A stretch of DNA of 64,000 nt from assembly GCA_050260515.1 (NCBI GenBank), contig JBLNCI010000022.1:177706-241705 (forward strand), written 5' to 3'. The notes beneath the pieces are model-generated. The model saw only the letters and a program-made list of their open reading frames with translations, searched no databases and was not told the DNA's origin. Made by a program: the position numbers and the translations under genes. This document shows positions 44,363-53,717 of the stretch, piece after piece (positions within the stretch are counted from its first letter, which is position 1; each line of letters begins with the position of its first letter). This DNA comes from DATJIG01 sp050260515. Its GTDB lineage: Bacteria > Pseudomonadota > Alphaproteobacteria > SMXQ01.

Positions 44363-44941
44363 ATGCGGGTTTTCGTCACCGCGGCATCTCTCCGTCGCGG
44401 CTCCTGGAACAGGCTGCTGGCGACCATCGCGGCCGACATCGCCGCGGAAACCGGGGACGATGTCGACCTCGCGGACTTCGCGTCGTTCGCGATGCCGCTT
44501 TACGACGGTGACGTCGAGGCATCGGCGGGCCTGCCGGACGGCGCTCGCGCGTTGTCGACCAAGATCAAGGCGGCCGACGCGATCGTCCTCGCGACACCGG
44601 AGTACAACAACTCGGTTCCCGGCCCGCTGAAGAACGCTATCGACTGGCTGTCGCGGGAGAAGCCCTATCCGACAGCCGGCAGGCCGTTCCTTCTCCTCGC
44701 CGCGTCGTCGGGACGCGGCGCCGGACTCCAGGGCATGACGGCCACCCGTATCCCGCTGGCCTTCGTCGGCGCTCATGTGTATCCGACCACGTTCGGCGTC
44801 GGCTCGGCCGCCACCGCGTTCAGCGACGACCGGCGACGCCTCAGGGACGCTGACCTGCAGAAGAAGCTGGAGACAGTCATCCGCGAATTCCTGAGACACG
44901 CGGCCCAGCTCTCGCAGACGCGCACCCGGGCGCCCGCGTGA
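44363..44941 (+). CDS. NAD(P)H-dependent FMN reductase
   Basis: 192 residues with a flavodoxin-like fold: VTAASLRRGSWNRLLATIA (phosphate loop) and the family signature PEYNNSVPGPLKNAIDW. It reduces FMN or quinones with NAD(P)H, and could supply reduced flavin to an oxygenase. ATG 44363 follows the ACT gene by 2 bases; the stop overlaps the next start (GTGA). Confidence 0.92.
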   Translation: MRVFVTAASLRRGSWNRLLATIAADIAAETGDDVDLADFASFAMPLYDGDVEASAGLPDGARALSTKIKAADAIVLATPEYNNSVPGPLKNAIDWLSREKPYPTAGRPFLLLAASSGRGAGLQGMTATRIPLAFVGAHVYPTTFGVGSAATAFSDDRRRLRDADLQKKLETVIREFLRHAAQLSQTRTRAPA

Positions 44942-46221
44942 ACGCGCTCTTCCTCACGATCGTCGTCATCGCGTTCCTTGCCGCCGCCTGGCGCCAGGTG
45001 ACGTTCGTTCCGGCCGCTCCCGACGCCGTCGCGCCGATGCAGGAGCTCGCCAACCAGATGCTCGACGCCGCGACCGGCGCGGTGACGCTGTCGATCGGGC
45101 TGGTCGGGGTCATGACGCTGTTCCTCGGCGTGACCAAGGTGGCGGAAGCCGGCGGCCTGCTGAAGATCATCGCCAGGACGATTCGTCCGTTGATGACCCG
45201 GCTGTTCCCCGATGTCCCCGGGGATCATCCGGCGATGGGCGCGATGGTCCTGAATCTCTCGTGCAACGTCCTCGGGCTCGGCAATGCGGCGACGCCGTTC
45301 GGAATCCGCGCGATGCAGGAACTCGATCGGCTGAATCCGCGCAAGGGCACGGCGACCGACGCCATGGTGATGTTCCTCGCATTGCACACGACGTCGCTGT
45401 CGCTGCTGCCGACCGGCGTGGTTGCGCTGCGCGCGGCCTCCGGCTCGCGCGATGCGGCGACCATCGTTCCCACCACTCTCGTCGCGATGCTGGTCGCGAC
45501 CGCGGCGGCCGTCGCCGCGGCCGCGCTCCTGCGGCGGTTCTATCGCGCCGACCTCGCCGCAACCGCCTCCGGTTCCGATAGCACCCCGACGACGGATGTC
45601 GACCTCTCCGGCGCATCCGAGTCATATCCGCCGTGGATCTCGGCGCTGGCGCTGGTCGCCGTGATCGGATTCGTTCCCCTGACACTGGCCTACGGCCGCG
45701 CGATCTCGCCTTGGGTCATCCCGGTGATCATGGTGGGCTTCCTGCTCTTCGGCGCCGTGCGACGGGTGCGGGTGTACGAGACCTTCATCGAGGGCGCGAA
45801 GGACGGATTCGAACTCGCAGTACGAATCATCCCGTACCTCGTGGCCATCCTCACGGCAGTGGCGATGTTTCGCGCGTCCGGCGCTCTCGCGGCCCTCGTC
45901 GCCCTCCTCGGCCCCATCACCGGTGCAATCGGAGTACCGCCGGAAGTGCTGCCGATGGCATTGTTGCGTCCGTTGTCAGGGTCGGGGGCATTCGCGGTGC
46001 TGGCCGCATTGATGCAGGATCCCGCCACCGGACCGGACACCTATGCGGGTCAGCTCGCCTCGACCCTGCAGGGTGCGATGGACACGGTGTTCTACATCCT
46101 CGCCATCTACTTCGGCGCGATCGGGATTCGCCGGATGCGCCACGCGCTGCCGGCGATGCTGATCGGCGCCGCAGCCGGCGCCACCGCCTCGATCGTCGTT
46201 TGCAAGCTGCTGTTCGCCTGA
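44938..46221 (+). CDS. SpmA-SpmB fused nucleoside-recognition membrane protein
   Basis: 427 residues holding both halves of the spore maturation protein pair in one chain: SpmA-like N-half (LSCNVLGLGNAATPFGIRAM) and SpmB-like C-half (RIIPYLVAILTAVAMFRASG, LLRPLSGSGAFAVLAAL). About ten helices. In Gram-negatives the role is unknown; the fused form is typical outside Firmicutes. GTG start overlaps the reductase stop. Confidence 0.9.
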   Translation: MNALFLTIVVIAFLAAAWRQVTFVPAAPDAVAPMQELANQMLDAATGAVTLSIGLVGVMTLFLGVTKVAEAGGLLKIIARTIRPLMTRLFPDVPGDHPAMGAMVLNLSCNVLGLGNAATPFGIRAMQELDRLNPRKGTATDAMVMFLALHTTSLSLLPTGVVALRAASGSRDAATIVPTTLVAMLVATAAAVAAAALLRRFYRADLAATASGSDSTPTTDVDLSGASESYPPWISALALVAVIGFVPLTLAYGRAISPWVIPVIMVGFLLFGAVRRVRVYETFIEGAKDGFELAVRIIPYLVAILTAVAMFRASGALAALVALLGPITGAIGVPPEVLPMALLRPLSGSGAFAVLAALMQDPATGPDTYAGQLASTLQGAMDTVFYILAIYFGAIGIRRMRHALPAMLIGAAAGATASIVVCKLLFA

Positions 46222-46285
46222 GCCTTGCGCGCGTCGGCGTGGGGCTTAAGATCGCGGGCGTAAGTACAACACGGGGGAGGTTCAG

Positions 46286-47011
46286 GTGGCGTTCACGAGT
46301 TGGCGCGGCCTCGTCGGCATGATCAATCCGACGCTGCGGCCGGGCATGACGGAAGAAGTGATCCGGCTGATGCCGGAGGGCATCGGCATGCTGCCCCTGT
46401 TCCTCAACATCCACCGCGGCACTGCCGACGAGTTCAAGACCCAGCTCAAGGCCTACGAGGCCAAGATCGAGGAGCTCGTGCCGCAGAAGCCGGACATGAT
46501 CCACCCCAACGGCGCTCCCCCGTTCATGGTGCACGGTTACAAGGGCGAGGCGAAGATCGTCGCCGCCTGGGAGAAGAAGTACAAGGTTCCGATCTTCACG
46601 TCGGGCCAGAACCACATCAACGCGCTGAAGGCGTTGAAGGCGAAGAGCTTCGTCGGGGCGACGTACTTCTCGGGAAAGATCAACGACGTCTTTGCCCGCT
46701 ACTTCGAGGATGCCGGCTTCAAGGTGAAGTCGATGGACGGCATCGACGTGCCGTTCGAGAAGGTGCAGGAGCTGTCGAGTCACGAAGTCTACGCCCACAT
46801 CAAGAAGGCGTTCCTCCGGCACAAGGGCGCGGATGCGATCTACATGCTGGGCTCCGGCTGGCGCACGCTCGACATCATCGACACGCTCGAGCAGGACCTC
46901 GGCGTGCCCGTCGTGCATCCCGTCCCCGCCCGCGTCTGGGAATTCCAGAAGCGGCTTTCGGTCAATGAGCCGCGAGCGGGCTACGGCGCGCTGCTCGCCA
47001 CCCTGCCCTGA
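46286..47011 (+). CDS. Arylmalonate decarboxylase/Asp-Glu racemase-fold protein lacking catalytic cysteines
   Basis: 241 residues. The C-terminal half follows arylmalonate decarboxylase: ADAIYMLGSGWRTLDIIDTL, LGVPVVHPVPARVWEF and RAGYGALL. But the whole chain contains no cysteine: the usual S-C-G-G is LGSG (about 188-191) and the N-terminal GTS motif is PNGAPP (about 74-79). It therefore cannot use the known cysteine chemistry. GTG start with GGGGGAGG upstream. It is followed after 44 bases by a Bug receptor. Confidence 0.8.
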   Translation: MAFTSWRGLVGMINPTLRPGMTEEVIRLMPEGIGMLPLFLNIHRGTADEFKTQLKAYEAKIEELVPQKPDMIHPNGAPPFMVHGYKGEAKIVAAWEKKYKVPIFTSGQNHINALKALKAKSFVGATYFSGKINDVFARYFEDAGFKVKSMDGIDVPFEKVQELSSHEVYAHIKKAFLRHKGADAIYMLGSGWRTLDIIDTLEQDLGVPVVHPVPARVWEFQKRLSVNEPRAGYGALLATLP

Positions 47012-47055
47012 GTCCGGATAACCAAGCGCGGGCGCAAACCCGCCGAGGAGGCTTC

Positions 47056-48120
47056 ATGCGCATTGGACATCGTTTCCGCGGCCATGGTTTCCGCGCTCTT
47101 GCCGTCGCCATCGCGGCTTTGGCGCTGCCGGAGCTCGCTCGCGCCGACGCGGTCGGCGACTTCTACAAGGGCAAGAACCTGACGATGATCGTCGGCTATG
47201 CGCCGGGCGGCATCAACGACATCGCCGCGCGCCTTGCCGGTCGCTATCTCGTCAAGCACCTCCCCGGCGAGCCGGCGCTCGTCGTCCAGAACATGCCGGC
47301 GGCGAGCGGCATCTCGGCGATCAACCACATGTACAACGTGGCGCCGAAGGACGGCGCGACGGTCTCGATCATCGGTCGCGCGATCCCGCAGCTTGCCTTC
47401 CTCAACGACCCGAACATCCGCTTCGTCCCGGACAAGTTCGTCTGGCTCGGCAGCATCTCCTCCTATGCGGACGATGCCTACCCGATCCTGATCATGGCGA
47501 ACCGGCCGATCAAATCGTGGGAGGAGCTCAAGCAGCCGGGCAAGAAGATCGTGCTCGGCGCGGTCGGCCCAGGCTCGACCAACCTGACGTTCGCGCTGAT
47601 CGCCAAGGACACTCTCAAGCTCAACATAGACGTGATTCGCGGCTACAGCGGCGCGGCTCCCCTGTTCCTCGCCATGCAGCGCGGCGAGATCGACGGCCAG
47701 GTGGTCGGGCTCGGGTCGGCGAAGGCGGGCCAGCGGTCCTTGTGGGACAATCATGAACTCCGCGGGCTCATCCAGTTCGGGCGCACGACGCGGCACCGCG
47801 ACCTGCCCGATGCGCCGACCGGACGCGAGATCGCCGCTGGCGACAAGGATGCCCTGGCGTTGATCGCCTTTGCCGAGGCGCCGTTCTACATGGCGCTGCC
47901 CTTCATCGCCCCGCCCGGCACGCCGCCCGACCGCGCCAAGGCCCTGCAAGCGGCGTTCATGGCGGCGGTCAGGGACCCCGGATTCGTCGGCGAAGCTCAG
48001 AAGCTCGACATCGACGTAAGCCCGATCGACGGCGACGAGGTCGCGAAGCTCGTGCGTGAGCTGGCGTCGACGCCGCCCGCGGTCATCGAGGCCTTCAAGA
48101 ACGTGTCGGGGATGCGCTGA
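47056..48120 (+). CDS. Bug-type TTT receptor
   Basis: 354 residues with signal peptide (ALAVAIAALALPELARADA), VGDFYKGKNLTMIVGYAPGG, HLPGEPALVVQNMPAASG and FVWLGSISSYADDAYPIL. Fourth receptor of this family in the window and the only one on the plus strand. Probably delivers or senses the substrate of the AMDase-fold protein encoded just before it (inference). Convergent to the RND gene, 3 bases apart. Confidence 0.92.
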   Translation: MRIGHRFRGHGFRALAVAIAALALPELARADAVGDFYKGKNLTMIVGYAPGGINDIAARLAGRYLVKHLPGEPALVVQNMPAASGISAINHMYNVAPKDGATVSIIGRAIPQLAFLNDPNIRFVPDKFVWLGSISSYADDAYPILIMANRPIKSWEELKQPGKKIVLGAVGPGSTNLTFALIAKDTLKLNIDVIRGYSGAAPLFLAMQRGEIDGQVVGLGSAKAGQRSLWDNHELRGLIQFGRTTRHRDLPDAPTGREIAAGDKDALALIAFAEAPFYMALPFIAPPGTPPDRAKALQAAFMAAVRDPGFVGEAQKLDIDVSPIDGDEVAKLVRELASTPPAVIEAFKNVSGMR

Positions 48121-48123
48121 GGC

Positions 48124-51100
48124 CTACTCGGCGGGCGCCGCGTGGCCGCGGCGCCCCTCCTCGCGCTCCAGCCGGGATATCGCCTCGGCGATGTGGCTGG
48201 TCGGCTTGGTCCGTGCCGAGAACACCAGGTAGAAGACCGGCACGACGACCAGCGTGAGCGCGGTCGAGAACGTCACTCCGCCGACCACGACGATGCCGAT
48301 GGCCCGGCGGCTCTCGGCGCCCGCGCCGTGCGCGAACGCGAGCGGCACCGCGCCGATGGCGGTCGCCAGCGACGTCATCAGGATCGGCCGCAGCCTTGCC
48401 AGCGACGCCTGGTGCACCGCCTCGCGGGCCGCCGTTCCGGCGGCACGGAGCTGGTTCGAGAATTCGACGATCAGAATGCCGTTCTTCGCCACCAGTCCGA
48501 TCAGCAGCACCATGCCGATCTGGCTGTAGACGTTGAGGCTGATGTCCATCAGGTACAATGACGCAAGCGCACCGGTGACGGCGAGCGGCACCGACAGCAG
48601 GATCACCAGCGGGTTCACGAAGCTCTCGAACTGCGCGGCCAGCACCAGGAACACGACGACCAGCGCGAAGGCGAAGGTCAGGTAGAGCGACAGGCTGGAT
48701 TCCTTGTAATCGCGCGATTCGCCGAGGTAGCTGACGCGGGCGTAGGTCGGCAGCTCGCGCTTGGCGATGGATTCGAGGTAATCGAGAGCCTCGCCAAGCG
48801 TGTAGCCGGGAGCGAGCGCCGCCTGGATGGTGATCGCCCGCATGCGGTCGACGCGATTGAGCACGCCGGGGCCGGCGAAATCCTTGAACGTCACGAGATT
48901 TGCGAGCGGGATCAGCTCGCCCTTCGCGGACCGGACGAAGACGTTGGTGAGGTCGTTCGGCGTGACGCGGTCCGAGTCGCGAGCCTGCAGAATCACGTCG
49001 TACTGCTCGCCGCGATCGGTGTAGGTCGTCACCTTCTTCGAGCCGAGCAGCGTCTGCAGGGTCTCGCCGATGTCGCGCACCGACACGCCGAGGTCGGCGG
49101 CGCGGTTGCGGTCGATGTCGACCATCAACTGCGGCTTCCGCTCGTCGTAGTCGGACGTCAGATTGATCAGGTTCCGGTTCCCCTCCGCCTCGCGCAGGAT
49201 GCGATCGCGGAGCTGCACCAGTTCCTCGTAGGTGCTGGAAGCGATGACGAACTGGACCGGCGTGCGCGTGCCGCGCTGGCCGAGACCCGGCGGATTCAAC
49301 GCCACCGCCTGCACCCAGGGATTGTCGCGCAGCTTCGGCGTCAGCGAACGGATGATCTCCTGCGCCGTCTTGTCCCGGTCCTCCCAGCGCTTCAGACGGA
49401 CGCTGATGCGTCCCTCGTTGACCTGGGCACTGCTGCCGAAGCTCGCCGGCACGGCGATGAAGACGCGATCCGCATAGCCGTCGTCGACCAGCTTCAGAAG
49501 ATCCTTCTCGAGCCCGGCGACGGCGTTCTGCATATAGCCGACGCTCGATCCTTCCGGCCCCTTGATGGTGATGGTGAAGGAGCCGCGGTCCTGAGCCGGC
49601 GCGAACTCCTTCTTGACCGCCACGAACAGCGCCCAGGCGAGCACGGACACGCCGAGCGCGACGAGGATGATCGTCTTCGGCCGCGCCAGCGACCAGCCGA
49701 GAATCCGGTCATAGCCGTGATTGATGCGCTCGAACACCGGCTCGGTGAGGCGGAAGAAACGGGTCTCCTCCTCGGTCGGCTTGAGCCACTTCGAGCACAT
49801 CATCGGCGTCAGCGTCAGCGCCACCAGTCCCGAGAACATCACGGCGAAGGCGGTCGCCATCGCGAACTCGGCGAACAGGCGACCCACGTTGCCCTGCAGG
49901 AAGGCGATCGGCACGAAGACGGCAACCAGCACCAGGGTCGTCGCGATGACCGCGAATCCGATCTGGCGCGAGCCGCGCACCGCCGCCAGCAGAACCGGCT
50001 CTCCCTCCTCGATGCGCCGGTGCACGTTTTCGAGCACGACGATCGCGTCGTCGACGACGAGGCCGATCGCCAGCACGAGCGCGAGCAAGGTCAGAACATT
50101 GATCGAATAACCGGCGGCCGCGAGCACCGTGAACGAAGCCACGATCGACACCGGAATCGCGATGGTGGGGATGACCGTCGCGCGGACGTTGCGAAGGAAC
50201 AGGAAGGTGACCGCGATGACGAGCACCAGCGCCGTCACGAGGGCGTGGAACACCTCGTAGATGGACTGGCTGATGAACAGCGACTCGTCATAGCTCACCG
50301 CCATGTCGAGGCCCTCCGGCAGCGTCGGACGCAGCCGCTCGAGCTCTGCCTTGACCGCGTCCGCCACCTCGAGGGTGTTGGCCGTCGATTGCTTGACGAT
50401 GCCGATGCCGATGCCGGCGACGCCGTTCGTGCGCGCCGTGCTGCGCAGATCGGCGGAGTTCCGTTCGACGCGGGCGACGTCACGCAGCCGCACCAGATAG
50501 CGCGCCTTGCGATCGCCGATGACCAACGCGCCGAACTGCTCGGGTTCGTGGAGCCCGGATTCGGTGCGGACGGTGAACTCCCGCGCCTGCGATTCAATGC
50601 GGCCCGACGGCAATTCGACGTTCTCGCGGCGCAGGGCCGATTCGATGTCGCCGACGGTGAGCTTGCGGGCCGCGAGCGCGGTCTTGTCGATCCAGATGCG
50701 CATCGAATACAGGCGCTCGCCGAAGACGCGCACGTTGGCGACGCCCGGCAGCGTCGAGAAGCGATCGAGCAGCACGCGATGGGCGTAGTCGGTCATCTCC
50801 ATCGCATTGAGGGTGTTGGACGTGACCGCGAGCGACAGGATCGGTGCGTCGTCGGCGTCCGCCTTCTGGATGATCGGCGGATCGATCTCGTTGGGCAAAT
50901 TCTTGACCGCGCGGCTCACCTTGTCGCGCACGTCGGCCGCGGCCGACTCGATGTTGCGTGTGAGCTGGAACTCGACGTTTATCCGCGAGCTTTCCTCGCG
51001 GCTGATCGACTGGATGGTCTTGATGCCCTCGATGCCGGCAATCGCGTTCTCGAGGATCTGCGTGACCTGGGTCTCGATGACCTCCGCCGAGGCGCCCTTG

Positions 51101-51252
51101 TACGTGGTCGAAATCGAGACGACCGGTGCGTCGATGTTCGGATACTCGCGGACCGGCAGCCGCTGGAACGCGAACAGACCGAAGATCACCAGAACGGCGC
51201 TGATGACGGTCGCCAGCACCGGGCGGCGGATGCAGACGTCGGAGAGGACCAT
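48124..51252 (-). CDS. RND family efflux permease (HAE1/AcrB-like)
   Basis: 1042 residues, 12 helices and two large periplasmic loops. The proton-relay aspartates are in LAIGLVVDDAIVVLENVHRR (helix 4); the end shows GIVVVGGVTFSTALTLVVVPVFY. A drug/organic compound exporter working with the adaptor encoded 23 bases upstream; no outer-membrane TolC gene is adjacent. Start ATG 51252. Confidence 0.95.
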   Translation of the reverse strand: MVLSDVCIRRPVLATVISAVLVIFGLFAFQRLPVREYPNIDAPVVSISTTYKGASAEVIETQVTQILENAIAGIEGIKTIQSISREESSRINVEFQLTRNIESAAADVRDKVSRAVKNLPNEIDPPIIQKADADDAPILSLAVTSNTLNAMEMTDYAHRVLLDRFSTLPGVANVRVFGERLYSMRIWIDKTALAARKLTVGDIESALRRENVELPSGRIESQAREFTVRTESGLHEPEQFGALVIGDRKARYLVRLRDVARVERNSADLRSTARTNGVAGIGIGIVKQSTANTLEVADAVKAELERLRPTLPEGLDMAVSYDESLFISQSIYEVFHALVTALVLVIAVTFLFLRNVRATVIPTIAIPVSIVASFTVLAAAGYSINVLTLLALVLAIGLVVDDAIVVLENVHRRIEEGEPVLLAAVRGSRQIGFAVIATTLVLVAVFVPIAFLQGNVGRLFAEFAMATAFAVMFSGLVALTLTPMMCSKWLKPTEEETRFFRLTEPVFERINHGYDRILGWSLARPKTIILVALGVSVLAWALFVAVKKEFAPAQDRGSFTITIKGPEGSSVGYMQNAVAGLEKDLLKLVDDGYADRVFIAVPASFGSSAQVNEGRISVRLKRWEDRDKTAQEIIRSLTPKLRDNPWVQAVALNPPGLGQRGTRTPVQFVIASSTYEELVQLRDRILREAEGNRNLINLTSDYDERKPQLMVDIDRNRAADLGVSVRDIGETLQTLLGSKKVTTYTDRGEQYDVILQARDSDRVTPNDLTNVFVRSAKGELIPLANLVTFKDFAGPGVLNRVDRMRAITIQAALAPGYTLGEALDYLESIAKRELPTYARVSYLGESRDYKESSLSLYLTFAFALVVVFLVLAAQFESFVNPLVILLSVPLAVTGALASLYLMDISLNVYSQIGMVLLIGLVAKNGILIVEFSNQLRAAGTAAREAVHQASLARLRPILMTSLATAIGAVPLAFAHGAGAESRRAIGIVVVGGVTFSTALTLVVVPVFYLVFSARTKPTSHIAEAISRLEREEGRRGHAAPAE

Positions 51253-51275
51253 TCCGGTCTCCTATGGCCGGGGAA

Positions 51276-52400
51276 TCAGCTCGCCGGCGAGGTACGCTTG
51301 TCGGGACTCTGGCTGCGGCCGCTTGTGACCGGCCCCTGCCCGTCCTGCCCGGGAACGCGCACCGGCGTGCCATCGCGGACGCGCTGGGTTCCGCCGATGA
51401 GAACGACGGCGTCGGCTTCGAGTCCGGACCGGATTTCGACCGTGCCCTTCATTCGGGTTCCGATCTCGACTTCCTTGCGGCGCGCCCGCCCGTTCTCGAC
51501 CGTGAATACGTACTGCTTCGTGCCCTGCGGAACGAGCGCCTCCTCGGGGATCAACACGACAGCGTCACGCTTCGCCAGCGTGAGCTCAAGGGTCAGAAGC
51601 ATGCCGGGCTTCAGCGTACCGTCGCCGTTCGGGATCTCCGCCCGCACCTCGAAGGCGCGGGTCGTCGGGTCGATCCGCGAGTCGACCGTCTTCACCGTCC
51701 CGGTGAAGTGACGATCCGGAAAGGCATCGGTACGCGCGACGACGGTCTGGCCCGGCGCCACGTTGGCAAGCAGCTTCTCCGGCACAGAGAAGTCCATCTT
51801 GATGATCGACGCGTCGTCGAGCGTGGTGATCACCGTGCCCTGTTGGATCAAGGTCCCGACGCTGATGCGCCGCAGCCCGAGCCGCCCGGAAAACGGTGCG
51901 ACGATCGTCATGTCGGCGAGCCGCGCGCGCGTCGCCTCGGCGCGTGCTTGTGCCGAGTCGAGGGCCGCACGGAGCTCGTCGACCCGCGCCTGCGGTGCGT
52001 TCTCGGATTTCGCCAGCCGCGCCGTGCGATCGTAGTTCTGGCGCGCATTGCGGACGTCGGCCTCGGCGGCGAGCAGGTTCGCCTTCAGCTCGCGGTCGTC
52101 CAGTTCGACCAGAACCGTACCGGCGGCGACATTGTCGCCTTCCTTGAAATTGATGGCCTTGACGAGCCCCGTCACCTTCGAGGTGATGACAACGGCTTCG
52201 TTCGCCGAAGCGTTGCCGATCGCGCCATAGGTCTCGATGACCGGCCCGATACGCGCCGATGCCACGACGACCGGGATAGAGCGGTCGCTGTCATCGCGAC
52301 CGTTGGAACCACCGGTCCACAGCGCCCGCGCGAGCACCACGAGGGCAACGGCGGCTATCGCCATCGCAGCCCAACTCCAACGAGACTTGATTAGATTCAT
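51276..52400 (-). CDS. RND efflux periplasmic adaptor (membrane fusion protein)
   Basis: 374 residues. N-terminal anchor (WSWAAMAIAAVALVVLARAL), lipoyl domain (VTGLVKAINFKEGDNVAAGT ... IVAPFSGRLGLRRISVGTLI), hairpin helices in between and beta-barrel part (VPEKLLANVAPGQTVVART). It bridges the RND pump to an outer-membrane channel. First gene of the pair. Confidence 0.94.
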   Translation of the reverse strand: MNLIKSRWSWAAMAIAAVALVVLARALWTGGSNGRDDSDRSIPVVVASARIGPVIETYGAIGNASANEAVVITSKVTGLVKAINFKEGDNVAAGTVLVELDDRELKANLLAAEADVRNARQNYDRTARLAKSENAPQARVDELRAALDSAQARAEATRARLADMTIVAPFSGRLGLRRISVGTLIQQGTVITTLDDASIIKMDFSVPEKLLANVAPGQTVVARTDAFPDRHFTGTVKTVDSRIDPTTRAFEVRAEIPNGDGTLKPGMLLTLELTLAKRDAVVLIPEEALVPQGTKQYVFTVENGRARRKEVEIGTRMKGTVEIRSGLEADAVVLIGGTQRVRDGTPVRVPGQDGQGPVTSGRSQSPDKRTSPAS

Positions 52401-52507
52401 AGATTTGGACGTCGCCTCACCGGGTGCCCGGTTGAACCCGAGCTATTTTTCAAAATGGGTTGCGAAATATGCCCGAAATCCGCTGCCCCGTCCACACCAC
52501 GCGCCGC

Positions 52508-53713
52508 TCACGAACTCGTGATGGAGAGGCGCCGCTCCGCCCTTTTTACCAGCCACGCCAAGGAGATACCGGCGGCACCGCTCAGTAGGAACACGTAAAG
52601 CCCGGCGCTCCAACCGCCGACGAACGACACCAGCGCGGCCATTGCCGGCGGACCGACGAACTGCCCGAGGTTCGACCCCTGAATCAGGAATCCGTTGGTG
52701 GCTCCGGTCTGGCGGGGACTCGGCCGGAAAACGGCGGCACCGGACAGAATCGCGGCCGGGCAGACTCCCGTGATGAAGGAGAAGACGAGGCACAACGCAT
52801 ACCGGACGCCGTCGGAGAGGACTCCGCTCGGGAAGATCCCGGCCGCGCAGGCGAGAACGATGACCGACGAACCGGCGAGCAGCGCCCACCGCGGGACATT
52901 GCGGTCCAGCAGCGCCGCCCCGAGCAGGTTACCGGGGGCGTTCACCGCAACGACCGCGACCGTCATCCACGCCGCGGTGGAGAGCGACAGGCCCCGCTCC
53001 TCGACCAGGAACGTCGGGAGCCACACCATCAGCGCCATCCACTGTGCGGCGTAGAACATGAAGAACGCCGCGAGCAACCACACGCCCGGGCGCGCCAGCG
53101 TCTTTCGCACGTCGTCCAACCACGACCCGCCGCTATGCGCCGCCTCCCGCGCCGGGAGCACCGCCGCCACCACGACCAAACAAAGTGCGCTGACGACGGC
53201 CGCGGCGATCCACACCGCGCGCCAGCCCCATGCCGAAAGGATGGCAGGAGCCACAGCCATTCCGATCGCGAGCCCCGACGGCATGTACATTCCCCAGATG
53301 CCGAGCGCGAACCGTCGATCGGACGGAACCGCCGTCTGGGCGATGATTGACGGCGCACTGACGAGCGTCGTGATGAAGCCCACGCCCTCGATCAGGCGAA
53401 ACAGGAGAAGCTGGGTTCCCGATCGCGCGGCCGCTCCCGCGAGCGCGCCCGCGATCAGTGCCACGAGCCCGCCGAGCAGCAGACGTCGATAGCCGATGCG
53501 GTCGGCGACAACGCCGATGACGATGCCGGTCGCGACCGTCGTCGCCGAGAACATCGACACGACCCATCCCGCAGTGACGAGGTCGACGCCGAGCTCGGCA
53601 CGGAATGCCGGGATCGCGGCGGGCACGATGCCGATGTGCAGGGCGCCGACGATGCCGGCGCCGATCGCTGCCGCGACAACGGACCAGCGGGTCTTGAGAT
53701 CGGACTCGGACAC
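52508..53713 (-). CDS. MFS transporter
   Basis: 401 residues, 12 helices. Seen are the A-motif-like VADRIGYRRLLLGGLVALI between helices 2 and 3 and RLIEGVGFITTLVSAPSII in helix 4. It resembles CynX/NimT or drug-type MFS carriers; substrate unknown. GTG 53713 starts 4 bases after the aldo/keto reductase stop, so the two are co-transcribed. Confidence 0.88.
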   Translation of the reverse strand: MSESDLKTRWSVVAAAIGAGIVGALHIGIVPAAIPAFRAELGVDLVTAGWVVSMFSATTVATGIVIGVVADRIGYRRLLLGGLVALIAGALAGAAARSGTQLLLFRLIEGVGFITTLVSAPSIIAQTAVPSDRRFALGIWGMYMPSGLAIGMAVAPAILSAWGWRAVWIAAAVVSALCLVVVAAVLPAREAAHSGGSWLDDVRKTLARPGVWLLAAFFMFYAAQWMALMVWLPTFLVEERGLSLSTAAWMTVAVVAVNAPGNLLGAALLDRNVPRWALLAGSSVIVLACAAGIFPSGVLSDGVRYALCLVFSFITGVCPAAILSGAAVFRPSPRQTGATNGFLIQGSNLGQFVGPPAMAALVSFVGGWSAGLYVFLLSGAAGISLAWLVKRAERRLSITSS

Positions 53714-53717
53714 GATG

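Noticed and set aside
48133..48156. GC-rich hairpin between the Bug and RND genes as a terminator
   Set aside because: A 9-bp stem exists but it lies inside the RND coding end and has no T tract.
49717..51711. 664-codon plus-strand frame
   Set aside because: Antisense to the RND permease and adaptor, no domain or start signal.
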